From: Sulfurospirillum sp. SCADC
GTDB lineage: Bacteria; Campylobacterota; Campylobacteria; Campylobacterales; Sulfurospirillaceae
NCBI RefSeq assembly: GCF_000743525.1
Contig: NZ_JQGK01000001.1
Coordinates: 62,001-126,000, forward strand
DNA length: 64,000 bases
Reading direction: 5' to 3'
The position numbers were made by a program, and so were the translations under genes. The notes beneath the pieces are model-generated. The model saw nothing but the letters and a program-made list of their open reading frames with translations, was not told the origin of the DNA and ran no database searches. This document shows, piece by piece, positions 34,945 to 42,896 of the stretch (positions are counted from its first letter, which is position 1; every line of letters begins with the position of its first letter).

Positions 34945-35388
34945 TTAAAACTCTTTAGGAATCGTACAATCAAGTTGATCTTTAAACCGCTCATTGGCTA
35001 AAGCAATGAGCTCTTTTTGCCCTATTTTGGCGATCAAACATAAGGCGCCCAGTTTTTTACACCACAAACGCTCGACTTTGATGCGGTAATCATCCTCTTT
35101 CACTTTCGTGTAAATACTCCAACTACGAATGCTCTTTTTCTCTTTATACCCTAAAAGAGTAATAATCTCTTTATCATCAATTTTGCGCTCAATTACGGAG
35201 CGGAGTTGTGTCTCATTGAGTCCTAATCGCCATGCTTTGTAGCCAATTACCATGGCTCTAGCACGCTCAGGGGTATTGGTTTTGAGTTTATCAAAACTGA
35301 CACCAAAATATTTGAGCGCTACAATAATATCTTTGGCTTTAAAAATTTTATCTCGTTCGATAAATTTAGGTGCGTTAACGTTTTCCAA
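34945..35388 (-). CDS. Unknown protein following flgH (147 residues)
   Basis: I do not recognise the family. The protein is basic and mainly helical, with KAKDIIVALKYFGVSFDKLK at the start and a middle part (RAMVIGYKAWRLGLNETQLR) resembling a DNA- or RNA-binding helical domain. No signal peptide or membrane helix is seen. It starts at TTG 35388 with AAAGGA six bases upstream, 24 bases after the flgH stop on the same strand, so it is probably co-transcribed. A flagellar role is possible only by association. Confidence 0.6.
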   Translation of the reverse strand: MENVNAPKFIERDKIFKAKDIIVALKYFGVSFDKLKTNTPERARAMVIGYKAWRLGLNETQLRSVIERKIDDKEIITLLGYKEKKSIRSWSIYTKVKEDDYRIKVERLWCKKLGALCLIAKIGQKELIALANERFKDQLDCTIPKEF

Positions 35389-35412
35389 TCACTGTCCTTT
35401 GTCATAAATACA

Positions 35413-36117
35413 TTAAAATGGCCAAATGGTTTCCATAAATTTGGTGCCCCATGGCTTTGTGTTCGTTTGATCAATATCGCCTTCTGTTTTATAGAGAATC
35501 TTCGCTTCAGCGATGTATTTTGAATCAATGTTGTTGTATTGATCGATGTCATACGGGCGAATCACGCCACTGACTTGGATCATCTGTTTTTCACCGTTGA
35601 TCAGTAATTCACGACTCCCCTCAATAAAATAGTTGCCATTATTTAAAATTTTAATAATACGTGCGGAAATCGTCGTTGAAAAACTCTCATTGCGGGTATT
35701 CGTTCCTGATCCTGTAAACGAGCTGCTTGATCCTGCCGTAAAGCCGATATTGCCCACTTTATTGAGTTGTCTAGCCGCGTTACCCGCTACACCACCAGCA
35801 GCGGTTGTGATGCCTGCTCCAAGGTTACTGGAGTTCTCTTTTTCAAGTGATTTTTTCCCTGAAGAGCTTTGGGCTGTCTGCTCGGTAATCGTCACGGTAA
35901 CGACATCGTTGACGTGCATTGCTTTAAGATCGGCAAAAAGAGGATTGTCACCTTGCCCAAAGAGGCTTCCAGGGTTAGGTGTCGTATTTTCATTCACGCG
36001 CGAAGGAATCTCATCGACATAAACAGGTGCTTTCATGCTAATTTGAGGACTGGCAGGGTGTGCAGAACAACCCACTAAAGCCACAACAGCTACAAAGCTA
36101 CATGTAAGAATTCTCAT
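35413..36117 (-). CDS. flgH: Flagellar L-ring protein FlgH
   Basis: Lipoprotein of the outer-membrane L ring around the flagellar rod. From ATG 36117 (MRILTCSFVAVVALVGCSA) it has 234 residues with a lipobox ending in cysteine at about residue 17. Conserved blocks include GSLFGQGDNPLFADLKAMHV, DVVTVTITEQTAQSSS, ESFSTTISARIIKILNNGNY, GSRELLINGEKQMIQVSGVI and the closing GDIDQTNTKPWGTKF. GGAG precedes the start; the longer frame from 36147 is rejected. A one-mismatch palindrome lies in the signal-peptide codons. Confidence 0.94.
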   Translation of the reverse strand: MRILTCSFVAVVALVGCSAHPASPQISMKAPVYVDEIPSRVNENTTPNPGSLFGQGDNPLFADLKAMHVNDVVTVTITEQTAQSSSGKKSLEKENSSNLGAGITTAAGGVAGNAARQLNKVGNIGFTAGSSSSFTGSGTNTRNESFSTTISARIIKILNNGNYFIEGSRELLINGEKQMIQVSGVIRPYDIDQYNNIDSKYIAEAKILYKTEGDIDQTNTKPWGTKFMETIWPF

Positions 36118-36199
36118 ACAACTCCATTTTATTCTATTTTTTATCATTATACTATAAAATGCACTGCTCTAAAGCAAATTAAGTTCCTAAGGAAAAAAG

Positions 36200-36646
36200 A
36201 TGTCACAACTCAAAACAAAACTCCAAGATGATCTCAAAGAGGCAATGAAAACCAAAGATAATTTTAAACGTGACGTGATCCGTTTTTTGATGAGTGCGCT
36301 AAAACAAATCGAAGTCGATGAACGCAAAGAGCTCAGCGATGCTGACATCATGAAAATCATCCAAAAATCACTCAAACAACGCGATGACGCCTCAATTGCC
36401 TTTAAAGAGGCTGACCGAATGGACCTTTATGAGAAAGAGATGGCAGAAGCGGCTATTTTAAAATCGTATTTACCACAACAACTTGACGATGAAGCGCTTA
36501 AGATCATCATTCAAAAGCACATTCAATCCAGTGGCGCTACGAGCCTAAAAGAGATTGGAAAGATTATGGCTGGTGTGCTTGCAGAATGCGAAGGGGTGGC
36601 AGATGGTAAACGCATTAACGCTATTGCTAAAGAACTTTTAATTTAG
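36200..36646 (+). CDS. yqeY: GatB/YqeY-domain protein
   Basis: A 148-residue protein of the YqeY family, related to the tRNA-binding tail of GatB: MSQLKTKLQDDLKEAMKTKD, FLMSALKQIEVDERKELSD, IQKSLKQRDDASIAFKEADR and a C-terminal helical domain ending GKRINAIAKELL. It may bind tRNA or assist amidation, but no activity is established for stand-alone members. AAGGAAAAAAG precedes the start. Its TAG stop forms the first bases of structured repeat copy B. Confidence 0.85.
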   Translation: MSQLKTKLQDDLKEAMKTKDNFKRDVIRFLMSALKQIEVDERKELSDADIMKIIQKSLKQRDDASIAFKEADRMDLYEKEMAEAAILKSYLPQQLDDEALKIIIQKHIQSSGATSLKEIGKIMAGVLAECEGVADGKRINAIAKELLI

Positions 36647-36764
36647 AGTTCTATTAGAACTCTTATCACGCTTTTAAAGCAAAGCTTTAAAAACTACGTT
36701 AACACTGAGTTTTGCTCGGCGCAAAGCCCACGCACCTTTGGTGCTTTGACTTTTGCAAAAAGTC
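36645..36764 (+). repeat. Stop-codon-anchored structured repeat, copy B (after yqeY)
   Basis: Second copy, starting inside the yqeY stop codon in its sense orientation. Hairpin AGAGTTCT/AGAACTCT is followed by the 9-bp hairpin TTTTAAAGC/GCTTTAAAA, CTACGTTAACACTGAG, the GGC/GCC hairpin, CCCACGCACCTTTGGTGC and a last hairpin GACTTTT/AAAAGTC. The block from CACG to GGTGC is nearly identical to copy A (7462-7583). It fills most of the 172-base gap to the convergent ackA; the rest holds two iterated palindromes. Confidence 0.85.
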
Positions 36765-36778
36765 TATTAATCAAGAGG

Positions 36779-36810
36779 TTTACATGTAAAGATTTGTCTT
36801 TACATGTAAA
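36779..36810. repeat. Tandem pair of TTTACATGTAAA palindromes
   Basis: Two perfect 12-base copies (36779-36790 and 36799-36810) with centres 20 bases apart, about two helical turns, in the gap between the convergent yqeY and ackA genes. It is the closest pair in the window. Confidence 0.9.
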
Positions 36811-36818
36811 CACTGATT

Positions 36819-38027
36819 TTAGTGATGTTGTTCGATCATCTCCATCGTTTCCATTGCGATTTCCAACTCTTCATTGGTCGGGATGACTAACACTTTGACT
36901 TTGCTATCACGTGTGCTAATTTCTAAAATATCGCTTGAGCGAATTTTATTCAGTATTGGATCAATTTTAATGCCAAAATTCTCTAAATTTTCACATGACT
37001 TAAGGCGAACCCCACTGTCATTTTCACCAATTCCGCCCGTAAAGACGATACAATCAACACGCCCAAGCACAGCACTGTACGAACCAATGTACTTTTTCAG
37101 ACGGTAATTAAACATATCGCGCGCAAGCTGCGCTTTCTCATCGCCCTCTTCTGCCATTTGCGTAATTTCTCGCATATCGTTGCTTCCGCATATCCCTTTT
37201 AAACCACTCTCTTTATTGAGCATTTTATCGAGATCATCGAGTGTCAGTCCACGCTTTCGTGCCAAATAGAACAAAATAGCAGGGTCAATATCGCCACTGC
37301 GTGTTCCCATAATAAGCCCTTCAAGCGGCGTTAACCCCATGGAAGTATCCACACTTTTACCATTTTCAATCGCGGCAACACTCGCACCATTACCTAAATG
37401 CAGCGTAATAGCATTGAGGGTATTGACATCTTGCTTCAGGTATTTAGCAGCTTCTTTCACGATGTAACGATGTGACGTTCCATGAAAACCATAACGACGA
37501 ATGCGTAAATCTTCATAATATTTATAAGGAATCGCGTACATGTAAGCGTATTTTGGCAATGTTGAGTGAAAAGCAGTGTCAAAAATCGCCACTTGTGGCA
37601 CATTGGGACTTTGATGTACAGCAACCCTCATGCCTGCTAAATGCCCAGGATTGTGCAAGGGTCCCAGTGGGATCAAACGCTCAATCTCCGACATAACATA
37701 CTCATTGACCATCGCAGGTTCTTGAAACGAAGCGCCTCCTTGAACAACACGATGCCCAATGCCATCGAGCTCATTGAGATCCTCAATCACACCCGAATGA
37801 ATCAATGCTTGACTCATCCATTTAAGGGCTTCATCATGATCAGGAATGGCGCATTTTAGCTCTCGTTTATGCTCAACATCGTCGGCATCTTTGTACTTAA
37901 TTTTAGCCATGGACTCTTTTTCGCCAATTTGCTCAATCATACCACTGGCTAAAACAGCATTATTGGTCATATTAAAGAGTTGATATTTAACAGAAGAACT
38001 GCCCGCATTTAAAACTAAAATTTTCAC
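36819..38027 (-). CDS. ackA: Acetate kinase
   Basis: It interconverts acetyl phosphate plus ADP with acetate plus ATP. The 402-residue protein starts MKILVLNAGSSSVKYQLF and has the family blocks VAIFDTAFHSTLP, YGFHGTSHRYI, LGNGASVAAIENGKS, DTSMGLTPLEGLIMGTRSGD and FTGGIGENDSGVR. Its start overlaps the pta stop by four bases, so the pair is translationally coupled. Transcription probably starts upstream of pta. Confidence 0.96.
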   Translation of the reverse strand: MKILVLNAGSSSVKYQLFNMTNNAVLASGMIEQIGEKESMAKIKYKDADDVEHKRELKCAIPDHDEALKWMSQALIHSGVIEDLNELDGIGHRVVQGGASFQEPAMVNEYVMSEIERLIPLGPLHNPGHLAGMRVAVHQSPNVPQVAIFDTAFHSTLPKYAYMYAIPYKYYEDLRIRRYGFHGTSHRYIVKEAAKYLKQDVNTLNAITLHLGNGASVAAIENGKSVDTSMGLTPLEGLIMGTRSGDIDPAILFYLARKRGLTLDDLDKMLNKESGLKGICGSNDMREITQMAEEGDEKAQLARDMFNYRLKKYIGSYSAVLGRVDCIVFTGGIGENDSGVRLKSCENLENFGIKIDPILNKIRSSDILEISTRDSKVKVLVIPTNEELEIAMETMEMIEQHH

Positions 38028-40132
38028 TTATTCTCTCCGTCATTGGTTTGTGCTTGAATGGCTGTAATGGCTACGGTATTGACAATATCAGGGACTAGAC
38101 ATCCACGGCTTAAGTCATTAACCGGTTTTCTAAGGCCTTGTAAAACAGGACCAATGGCAACCGCACCTGAGCTTCTTTGCACCGCTTTGTAGGTGTTATT
38201 GCCTGTATTGAGATCGGGGAAGATAAAGATCGTTGCTTTACCGGCTACTTGACTGTTGGGAAGTTTGGTTTTAGCAACACTTGGATCAATCGCAGCGTCG
38301 TACTGAATCGGTCCTTCAACCAATAAATCAGGACGTGTCTCTTTGACGATTTTCGTTGCAAGACGCACTTTTTCAACCTCCTCACCCTTACCTGAATCAC
38401 CGGTGGAGTAAGAGAGCATCGCGATTTTGGGTTCAATGCCAAACATCTTCGCGGTATCAGCAGAAGAGATCGCAATTTGCGCTAGTTCTTCAGCATTTGG
38501 GTCTTGATTGACAGCACAATCGCCATACACCAAAACACGTGTGTCCAAACACATAAAGAAAAGACTCGAAACAATGGAGATACCTGGCTTAGTTTTGATG
38601 ATTTGAAGCGCAGGTCGAATCGTCTCTTGCGTCGTGTGAATCGCACCCGAGACCATACCATCGGCATAGCCTGTATAGACCATCATCGTTCCAAAATAAT
38701 TTTTCATCATCATACTATCGCGTGCCACATCCAGTGCAAGCCCTTTGGCTTTTCGCATCTCGTAAAAAGAGTTCACAAACTCATCCATCAAAGGAGAGCT
38801 CAACGGATCAATAATGGTTGCTTTGCTAATATCAAGTCCAAGGCTTGCACTTTTGTGAAGCACCTCTTCTTCAACACCTAAAAGAATAATATCAGCCACA
38901 TCACGACGCAACAAAATCTCTGTTGCACGTAAAATGCGTTCATCATTACTCTCAGGCAATACAATCTTTTTACGATCCCGTCGTGCGCGCTCAAAGAGAG
39001 CATATTCAAACATAATCGGGGTAATAGAACTGGTAGAAGATTCGGTATCAATACACTTTTCGATCTCTGCGCTATTGACATTGGACGAGAAGAGTCCCAT
39101 AGCCAACGCAATTTTTCGCACACTTTGGGGTGTAATAGTTGCAGGAACCTTCGCAACATTCACCGCCGTATTAAAGGTGCCATCTTCCACACTTAAGATA
39201 GGAATGGAGAGATCTTTAAATCCTGCGACCAGTTTGTTGATAGATTTGTGAGGCATCATGCCAGCGGTGAGCAAAATACCTGAGATGTTTGGGTAATTGT
39301 TGGAAAAAACCGTGCTCAAACAGCCGACAATAATATCAGAACGATCGCCCGAAGTGATGACTAAGTCGCCATCTTCGATGTATTCTAAGAAATTATCGAG
39401 TTTCATCGCTGCAATTTTGCTCTGCTTAACCACACGTCTAAGATCTTTTTCTTCACCGTAAATGTGCATACAGCCAAGCGCTTTTTTGATCTCCGCTACG
39501 GTTGGTGTGTCAAGTTCGGGAACTTCGGGTAAGAAATAAAGGGGCGCACCTTGTAAAGCATCTTGTTTGGAAAGCGCTTTGAGCTCTTCGGCTTCGTCTT
39601 CGCCTAAACGGTTGACAAAGGTTGCAAAGTGTTGACAGCCTGCCCCTTTAATCGCCTCTGCTTCAATCAAAATCTCATCCATCACCTCTTTGACGCTCTT
39701 ATGTTTGCCTTTGAGGACACCAATAAAAGGGCTACTGAGATTTTTAGCTATGGAAAGATTGATGTCAAAATCAAGGGCTTGCGAAAAGTTAGACTGATTG
39801 AGTCCTTCGATAAGGACAAAATCATACTGGCTTTCCAAGACTTTGAGTTTATCAATAAGGTTCTCTAAAACGTGATTGAACTTATTTTCTGCAATTAAGC
39901 TTTCAACTTCATGTACCGTATAGCCATAGGTATCTTTATACTCCATGCCTAGTGCATAATACTCTAACATAAAGTTAATATCTTTATCGGCTCCACTGCC
40001 ATCTACAATGACAGGGCGAAAAAAAGCAACTTTCCCAAGACGGCTTTTTAACAGCTCCATAATACCCATCGCTACGATCAAACTGCCCGCTGCTGGTGCA
40101 AGCGATGAGATATATAAACTCTTCGTTTTCAT
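38024..40132 (-). CDS. pta: Phosphate acetyltransferase (long, three-domain form)
   Basis: It interconverts acetyl-CoA and acetyl phosphate. The 702-residue protein starts MKTKSLYISSLAPAAGSLIV with AAAAGGAG upstream; the track start at 40180 is rejected. The domains are an N-terminal BioD-like part (residues 1-210), a central DRTGG regulatory domain (around 215-330) and the catalytic C-terminus (KKIVLPESNDERILRATEIL, MVSGAIHTTQETIRPALQII, LVEGPIQYDAAID). A -10 box TATGAT lies on the minus strand at 40157-40162. Confidence 0.95.
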   Translation of the reverse strand: MKTKSLYISSLAPAAGSLIVAMGIMELLKSRLGKVAFFRPVIVDGSGADKDINFMLEYYALGMEYKDTYGYTVHEVESLIAENKFNHVLENLIDKLKVLESQYDFVLIEGLNQSNFSQALDFDINLSIAKNLSSPFIGVLKGKHKSVKEVMDEILIEAEAIKGAGCQHFATFVNRLGEDEAEELKALSKQDALQGAPLYFLPEVPELDTPTVAEIKKALGCMHIYGEEKDLRRVVKQSKIAAMKLDNFLEYIEDGDLVITSGDRSDIIVGCLSTVFSNNYPNISGILLTAGMMPHKSINKLVAGFKDLSIPILSVEDGTFNTAVNVAKVPATITPQSVRKIALAMGLFSSNVNSAEIEKCIDTESSTSSITPIMFEYALFERARRDRKKIVLPESNDERILRATEILLRRDVADIILLGVEEEVLHKSASLGLDISKATIIDPLSSPLMDEFVNSFYEMRKAKGLALDVARDSMMMKNYFGTMMVYTGYADGMVSGAIHTTQETIRPALQIIKTKPGISIVSSLFFMCLDTRVLVYGDCAVNQDPNAEELAQIAISSADTAKMFGIEPKIAMLSYSTGDSGKGEEVEKVRLATKIVKETRPDLLVEGPIQYDAAIDPSVAKTKLPNSQVAGKATIFIFPDLNTGNNTYKAVQRSSGAVAIGPVLQGLRKPVNDLSRGCLVPDIVNTVAITAIQAQTNDGENK

Positions 40133-40201
40133 CTCACTCCTTTTAAATGATCCCCTATCATACTTTAGATCGTATAACATTCGTATAATAAAATAGGATT
40201 T

Positions 40202-41638
40202 TTAGATAAAAGTTGGAGCATCATTCGAAAAAAGTATCACATCTCCTGCATGAGTCTGTTCTGCCAAGGTCTCTTGGAGTTTTGATTTATCGCTGAGTAT
40301 TATCTTCTGCGCTTTGTTTACATGTAAGTCTAAAACCTCCACATTGGCTTTGCCTGTGAGGATCACGAGATCAAACACATCATCTATTTTTTGCGCTAGG
40401 GTCGCATTGGCTGCTTGAGTGCTTTCGACAATACCGGGTGTGATGATCACTTTGCGCCCCACATGCGTTGCAACAAGATCATATGAGCTCAGCATGCCTT
40501 CTAAATTGCCATTGTAACTATCATCAATGATGAGCTTTCCACCCGCCTCAATTTTTTGCAAACGATGCTCTACGCTTTGCAGATTTGAAACCGCTTCTTT
40601 AATCACAGACAGATCCAGCCCAAGGGAACGTGCGACGTGAATTGCGGCTGCAATATTGATGGCATTAAAAGCGCCCAAGAGCTTACATGTAAAGTGCTCT
40701 TTAACCCCATCAAGGAGCATATTAAAGCTCAGTCCTTGCAAAGTTGCTTCAATATCGCTCAGCTCAGAGCCAAACGAATGGATCATCGAGGTTGGGTTAA
40801 TGTTGGCGCTCTCATGCACAAAAGCGCTCTCAAGTCGCGTTGAGTTGAGCATCTCCATTTTGGTATTGCGGATGTTTTCAAGCGTTTTAAAGTACTCAAT
40901 GTGCTGTTCACCAATGCAGCCCACCACGGCGATATGCGGATTAATGAATTGCGCAATCTCTTCAATGTCACCTCGAACACGTGCGCCTGCTTCAACGATG
41001 TACACATCACACACCTTGGGCAGTGATTCATTAATATCTTTGATGATGCCACCAAGCGTATTGACACTGCGAGGTGTTTTGTAGACCTTGAGTTGGCTAC
41101 TTAAAATCTGTGCCAGAAAGTTTTTAATGCTCGTTTTACCGTAACTGGCAGTAATAGCAACCACTTTGAGCGCTGTATTGCTCATCAATTTCTGCTGTGC
41201 CTCTTTTTTAAACCCATCAAAAAGGATCTTCTCATACACCATGCTCGCACATTGAGCCACAACTAAAGGAATGATAATGCCCAGTTTAAGGCACGATGCA
41301 AGCAGTAAACAGAGCAGGTCTTGAAACAGGGTTGCTAACACTAAAAAGAGGAAAAAGCGTTTGACGCGCGCCGTCCAGACCAATTTTTTGTCCATTTTTG
41401 TCTGCCAGACAAACAGCAAGAGTAAAAAAAGTGCCACAAAAATGTCGAGAAAAATGCCGTCTAAGAGATAGTAACCGATTAAGGGAATCACAAAAAAGTA
41501 AAGATGCCAGTCATAACGGTTGTAATGAAAGAAAATACGCTCAAGTCGGTAGCTGTACCACTGCATGGCGGTGATAAAATAAAACCCGATGCCTACCATA
41601 AAACAAAAATGTACCACGCTTAAAACCATTTGATCCAT
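40202..41638 (-). CDS. murF: MurF-type Mur ligase with N-terminal membrane domain
   Basis: It would add D-Ala-D-Ala to UDP-MurNAc-tripeptide, the last cytoplasmic step of peptidoglycan precursor synthesis. The 478-residue protein has two parts. Residues 1-155 carry several hydrophobic helices (HLYFFVIPLIGYYLLDGI, FVALFLLLLFVWQTK, LVLATLFQDLLCLLLASCL). The rest is a Mur ligase with P-loop VAITASYGKTSIKNFL, VYIVEAGARVRGDI and LIIDDSYNGNLEGML. The N-terminal uridine-binding domain of E. coli MurF is not evident. ddl, which makes its substrate, is in the same operon. Two palindromes lie inside (40318, 40683). Confidence 0.85.
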   Translation of the reverse strand: MDQMVLSVVHFCFMVGIGFYFITAMQWYSYRLERIFFHYNRYDWHLYFFVIPLIGYYLLDGIFLDIFVALFLLLLFVWQTKMDKKLVWTARVKRFFLFLVLATLFQDLLCLLLASCLKLGIIIPLVVAQCASMVYEKILFDGFKKEAQQKLMSNTALKVVAITASYGKTSIKNFLAQILSSQLKVYKTPRSVNTLGGIIKDINESLPKVCDVYIVEAGARVRGDIEEIAQFINPHIAVVGCIGEQHIEYFKTLENIRNTKMEMLNSTRLESAFVHESANINPTSMIHSFGSELSDIEATLQGLSFNMLLDGVKEHFTCKLLGAFNAINIAAAIHVARSLGLDLSVIKEAVSNLQSVEHRLQKIEAGGKLIIDDSYNGNLEGMLSSYDLVATHVGRKVIITPGIVESTQAANATLAQKIDDVFDLVILTGKANVEVLDLHVNKAQKIILSDKSKLQETLAEQTHAGDVILFSNDAPTFI

Positions 41639-41643
41639 ACCCT

Positions 41644-41916
41644 TTATCTCTTTTCAAAATCATCAAAGATCATCGCATCGATCTTTTGACATGTAACGTC
41701 ATGAACCGCTGAAAACAGTGTTCCATCGTAAAGCTTGCTGATAAAAAACTCCAACTCTTCTTCAAATTCGGTGTTGATGACCACTTCAACACTCCCATCT
41801 ACAAGGTTTTTCACATAACCCACATAGTCCAAAGCCTTTGCCACACTGAGCACAAAACGACGATACCCTACGCCTTGCACATGCCCTGTGACATTTAGCA
41901 TATAGGTACTCACCAT
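41644..41916 (-). CDS. acyP: Acylphosphatase
   Basis: A 90-residue enzyme hydrolysing acyl phosphates. The phosphate-binding loop GHVQGVGYRRF (catalytic Arg near residue 19) and GYVKNLVDGSVEVV (catalytic Asn near residue 37) are intact. It overlaps the hydrolase gene by seven bases and ends five bases before murF. A one-mismatch palindrome lies near 41688. Confidence 0.93.
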   Translation of the reverse strand: MVSTYMLNVTGHVQGVGYRRFVLSVAKALDYVGYVKNLVDGSVEVVINTEFEEELEFFISKLYDGTLFSAVHDVTCQKIDAMIFDDFEKR

Positions 41917-42629
41917 CCAAACGCTCCTACTGTTTTTTCAATCTCTTTTGCCTGTTTGATAAAAAAGAAATGATCGCCTTCCATCGCATAAAAATGGCTT
42001 CCTTTGATGAGCGCGTGCATCTTTTCACCACTTGAAAGAGGGGTTGCGGTGTCAGCTTTGCCCCAAAACAGAAAGCTTTTGGCTTTACATGTAAGAAATT
42101 GCTCGCTAAAGTCTTCATTGACCACACGTTTGAGGATTTCATACATCACATTACTCATTCCCTCTACATCTTTGGTCGCAAAAAAGCGGTAGAACGATTT
42201 AGGAGCAAAAGGTTTGAGCATTTTGAAAAGTGCAATTTTTGCTCTTATTTTCAAAGATTTTGGAGCAACGATACCAGCACTGGAGAGCAAAACCAGCACA
42301 TCTGGCTGAAGCAAGGTGGCGACTTTTCCACCAAAAGAGTGTCCCACAATGATAAGAGGCTTTACATGTAAGGCTTTTAAGAAGACATGAACAATATCTG
42401 CATAAGTTCCTGTTTCGATAACGTCATTGATCGAAGACGCTCCAAAACCCGGAAGATCAAGATAGAGATGCTGATACGCAGGAAAACACGTGCCAAACGC
42501 TTGCTTCATGATCTCTTTATTGCTTCCCCAGCCATGCAGAAACAGAATCGTTTGAGGTTGATGGTGGTTGAGTAGCTCGTAGGAGAGCGCATACGTGCTA
42601 TTTTGAAATACAATCTCTTTCTTAGCCAT
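41910..42629 (-). CDS. Alpha/beta hydrolase
   Basis: A 239-residue alpha/beta-fold hydrolase. The oxyanion region FLHGWGSNKEIM is near residue 30, the nucleophile elbow GHSFGGKVATLL has its Ser near residue 97, and the C-terminal histidine is in EGDHFFFIKQ. Substrate unknown. A hydrolase at this place beside murF and ddl is conserved in Campylobacter. ATG 42629 overlaps the upstream antitoxin-like gene. Palindromes at 42085 and 42362 are read as LTCK and LHVK. Confidence 0.88.
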   Translation of the reverse strand: MAKKEIVFQNSTYALSYELLNHHQPQTILFLHGWGSNKEIMKQAFGTCFPAYQHLYLDLPGFGASSINDVIETGTYADIVHVFLKALHVKPLIIVGHSFGGKVATLLQPDVLVLLSSAGIVAPKSLKIRAKIALFKMLKPFAPKSFYRFFATKDVEGMSNVMYEILKRVVNEDFSEQFLTCKAKSFLFWGKADTATPLSSGEKMHALIKGSHFYAMEGDHFFFIKQAKEIEKTVGAFGW

Positions 42630-42846
42630 CACTCTTCTTTTTCGTGCTGGCGTAGATTTTTTCCAAAATATGAACCGCTTCGCTCATTTTTTCGTATTCG
42701 TCCACCGTGATCATCACCGCTTCAAAACGGTTATTTTTCACGATGACGATACGTTTGTTTTCACCTTTGCTGAGGCTTCCTAAAACGGAGCTAAAGTTTC
42801 GCACCATGTCGGTTGCAGTCATTATCTCATTTTTAGCGTAGGTCAT
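42622..42846 (-). CDS. Phd/YefM-family antitoxin-like protein without an obvious toxin
   Basis: A 74-residue protein of the Phd/YefM fold: MTATDMVRNFSSVLGSLSKG, then KRIVIVKNNRFEAVMITVDEYEKM, and a short C-terminal helix. In toxin-antitoxin pairs the N-terminal half binds DNA and the tail binds a RelE or Doc toxin. Here the adjacent genes are ddl and a hydrolase and no toxin is seen, so it may be a free-standing regulator of this cell-wall operon. A perfect inverted repeat lies upstream at 42867-42888. Campylobacter has a small conserved gene at the same place. Confidence 0.75.
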   Translation of the reverse strand: MTYAKNEIMTATDMVRNFSSVLGSLSKGENKRIVIVKNNRFEAVMITVDEYEKMSEAVHILEKIYASTKKKSDG

Positions 42847-42866
42847 TTCATACCTTTGTGCAAAAT

Positions 42867-42888
42867 TTTATGTAATATCTTACATAAA
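42867..42888 (-). promoter_or_regulatory. Perfect inverted repeat upstream of the Phd/YefM-like gene (candidate operator)
   Basis: TTTATGTAA and TTACATAAA are nine-base perfect arms around TATC, 21 bases before the start codon. On the minus strand the repeat overlaps an A/T-rich stretch that could serve as a -10 box (CATAAAAT). Phd/YefM proteins usually repress their own promoter by binding such palindromes. Confidence 0.55.
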
Positions 42889-42896
42889 CAACACTG

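Noticed and set aside
36647-36818. A small protein encoded in structured repeat copy B
   Set aside because: Readable frames are not kept in copies A and C, where indels shift them; base pairing is conserved instead.
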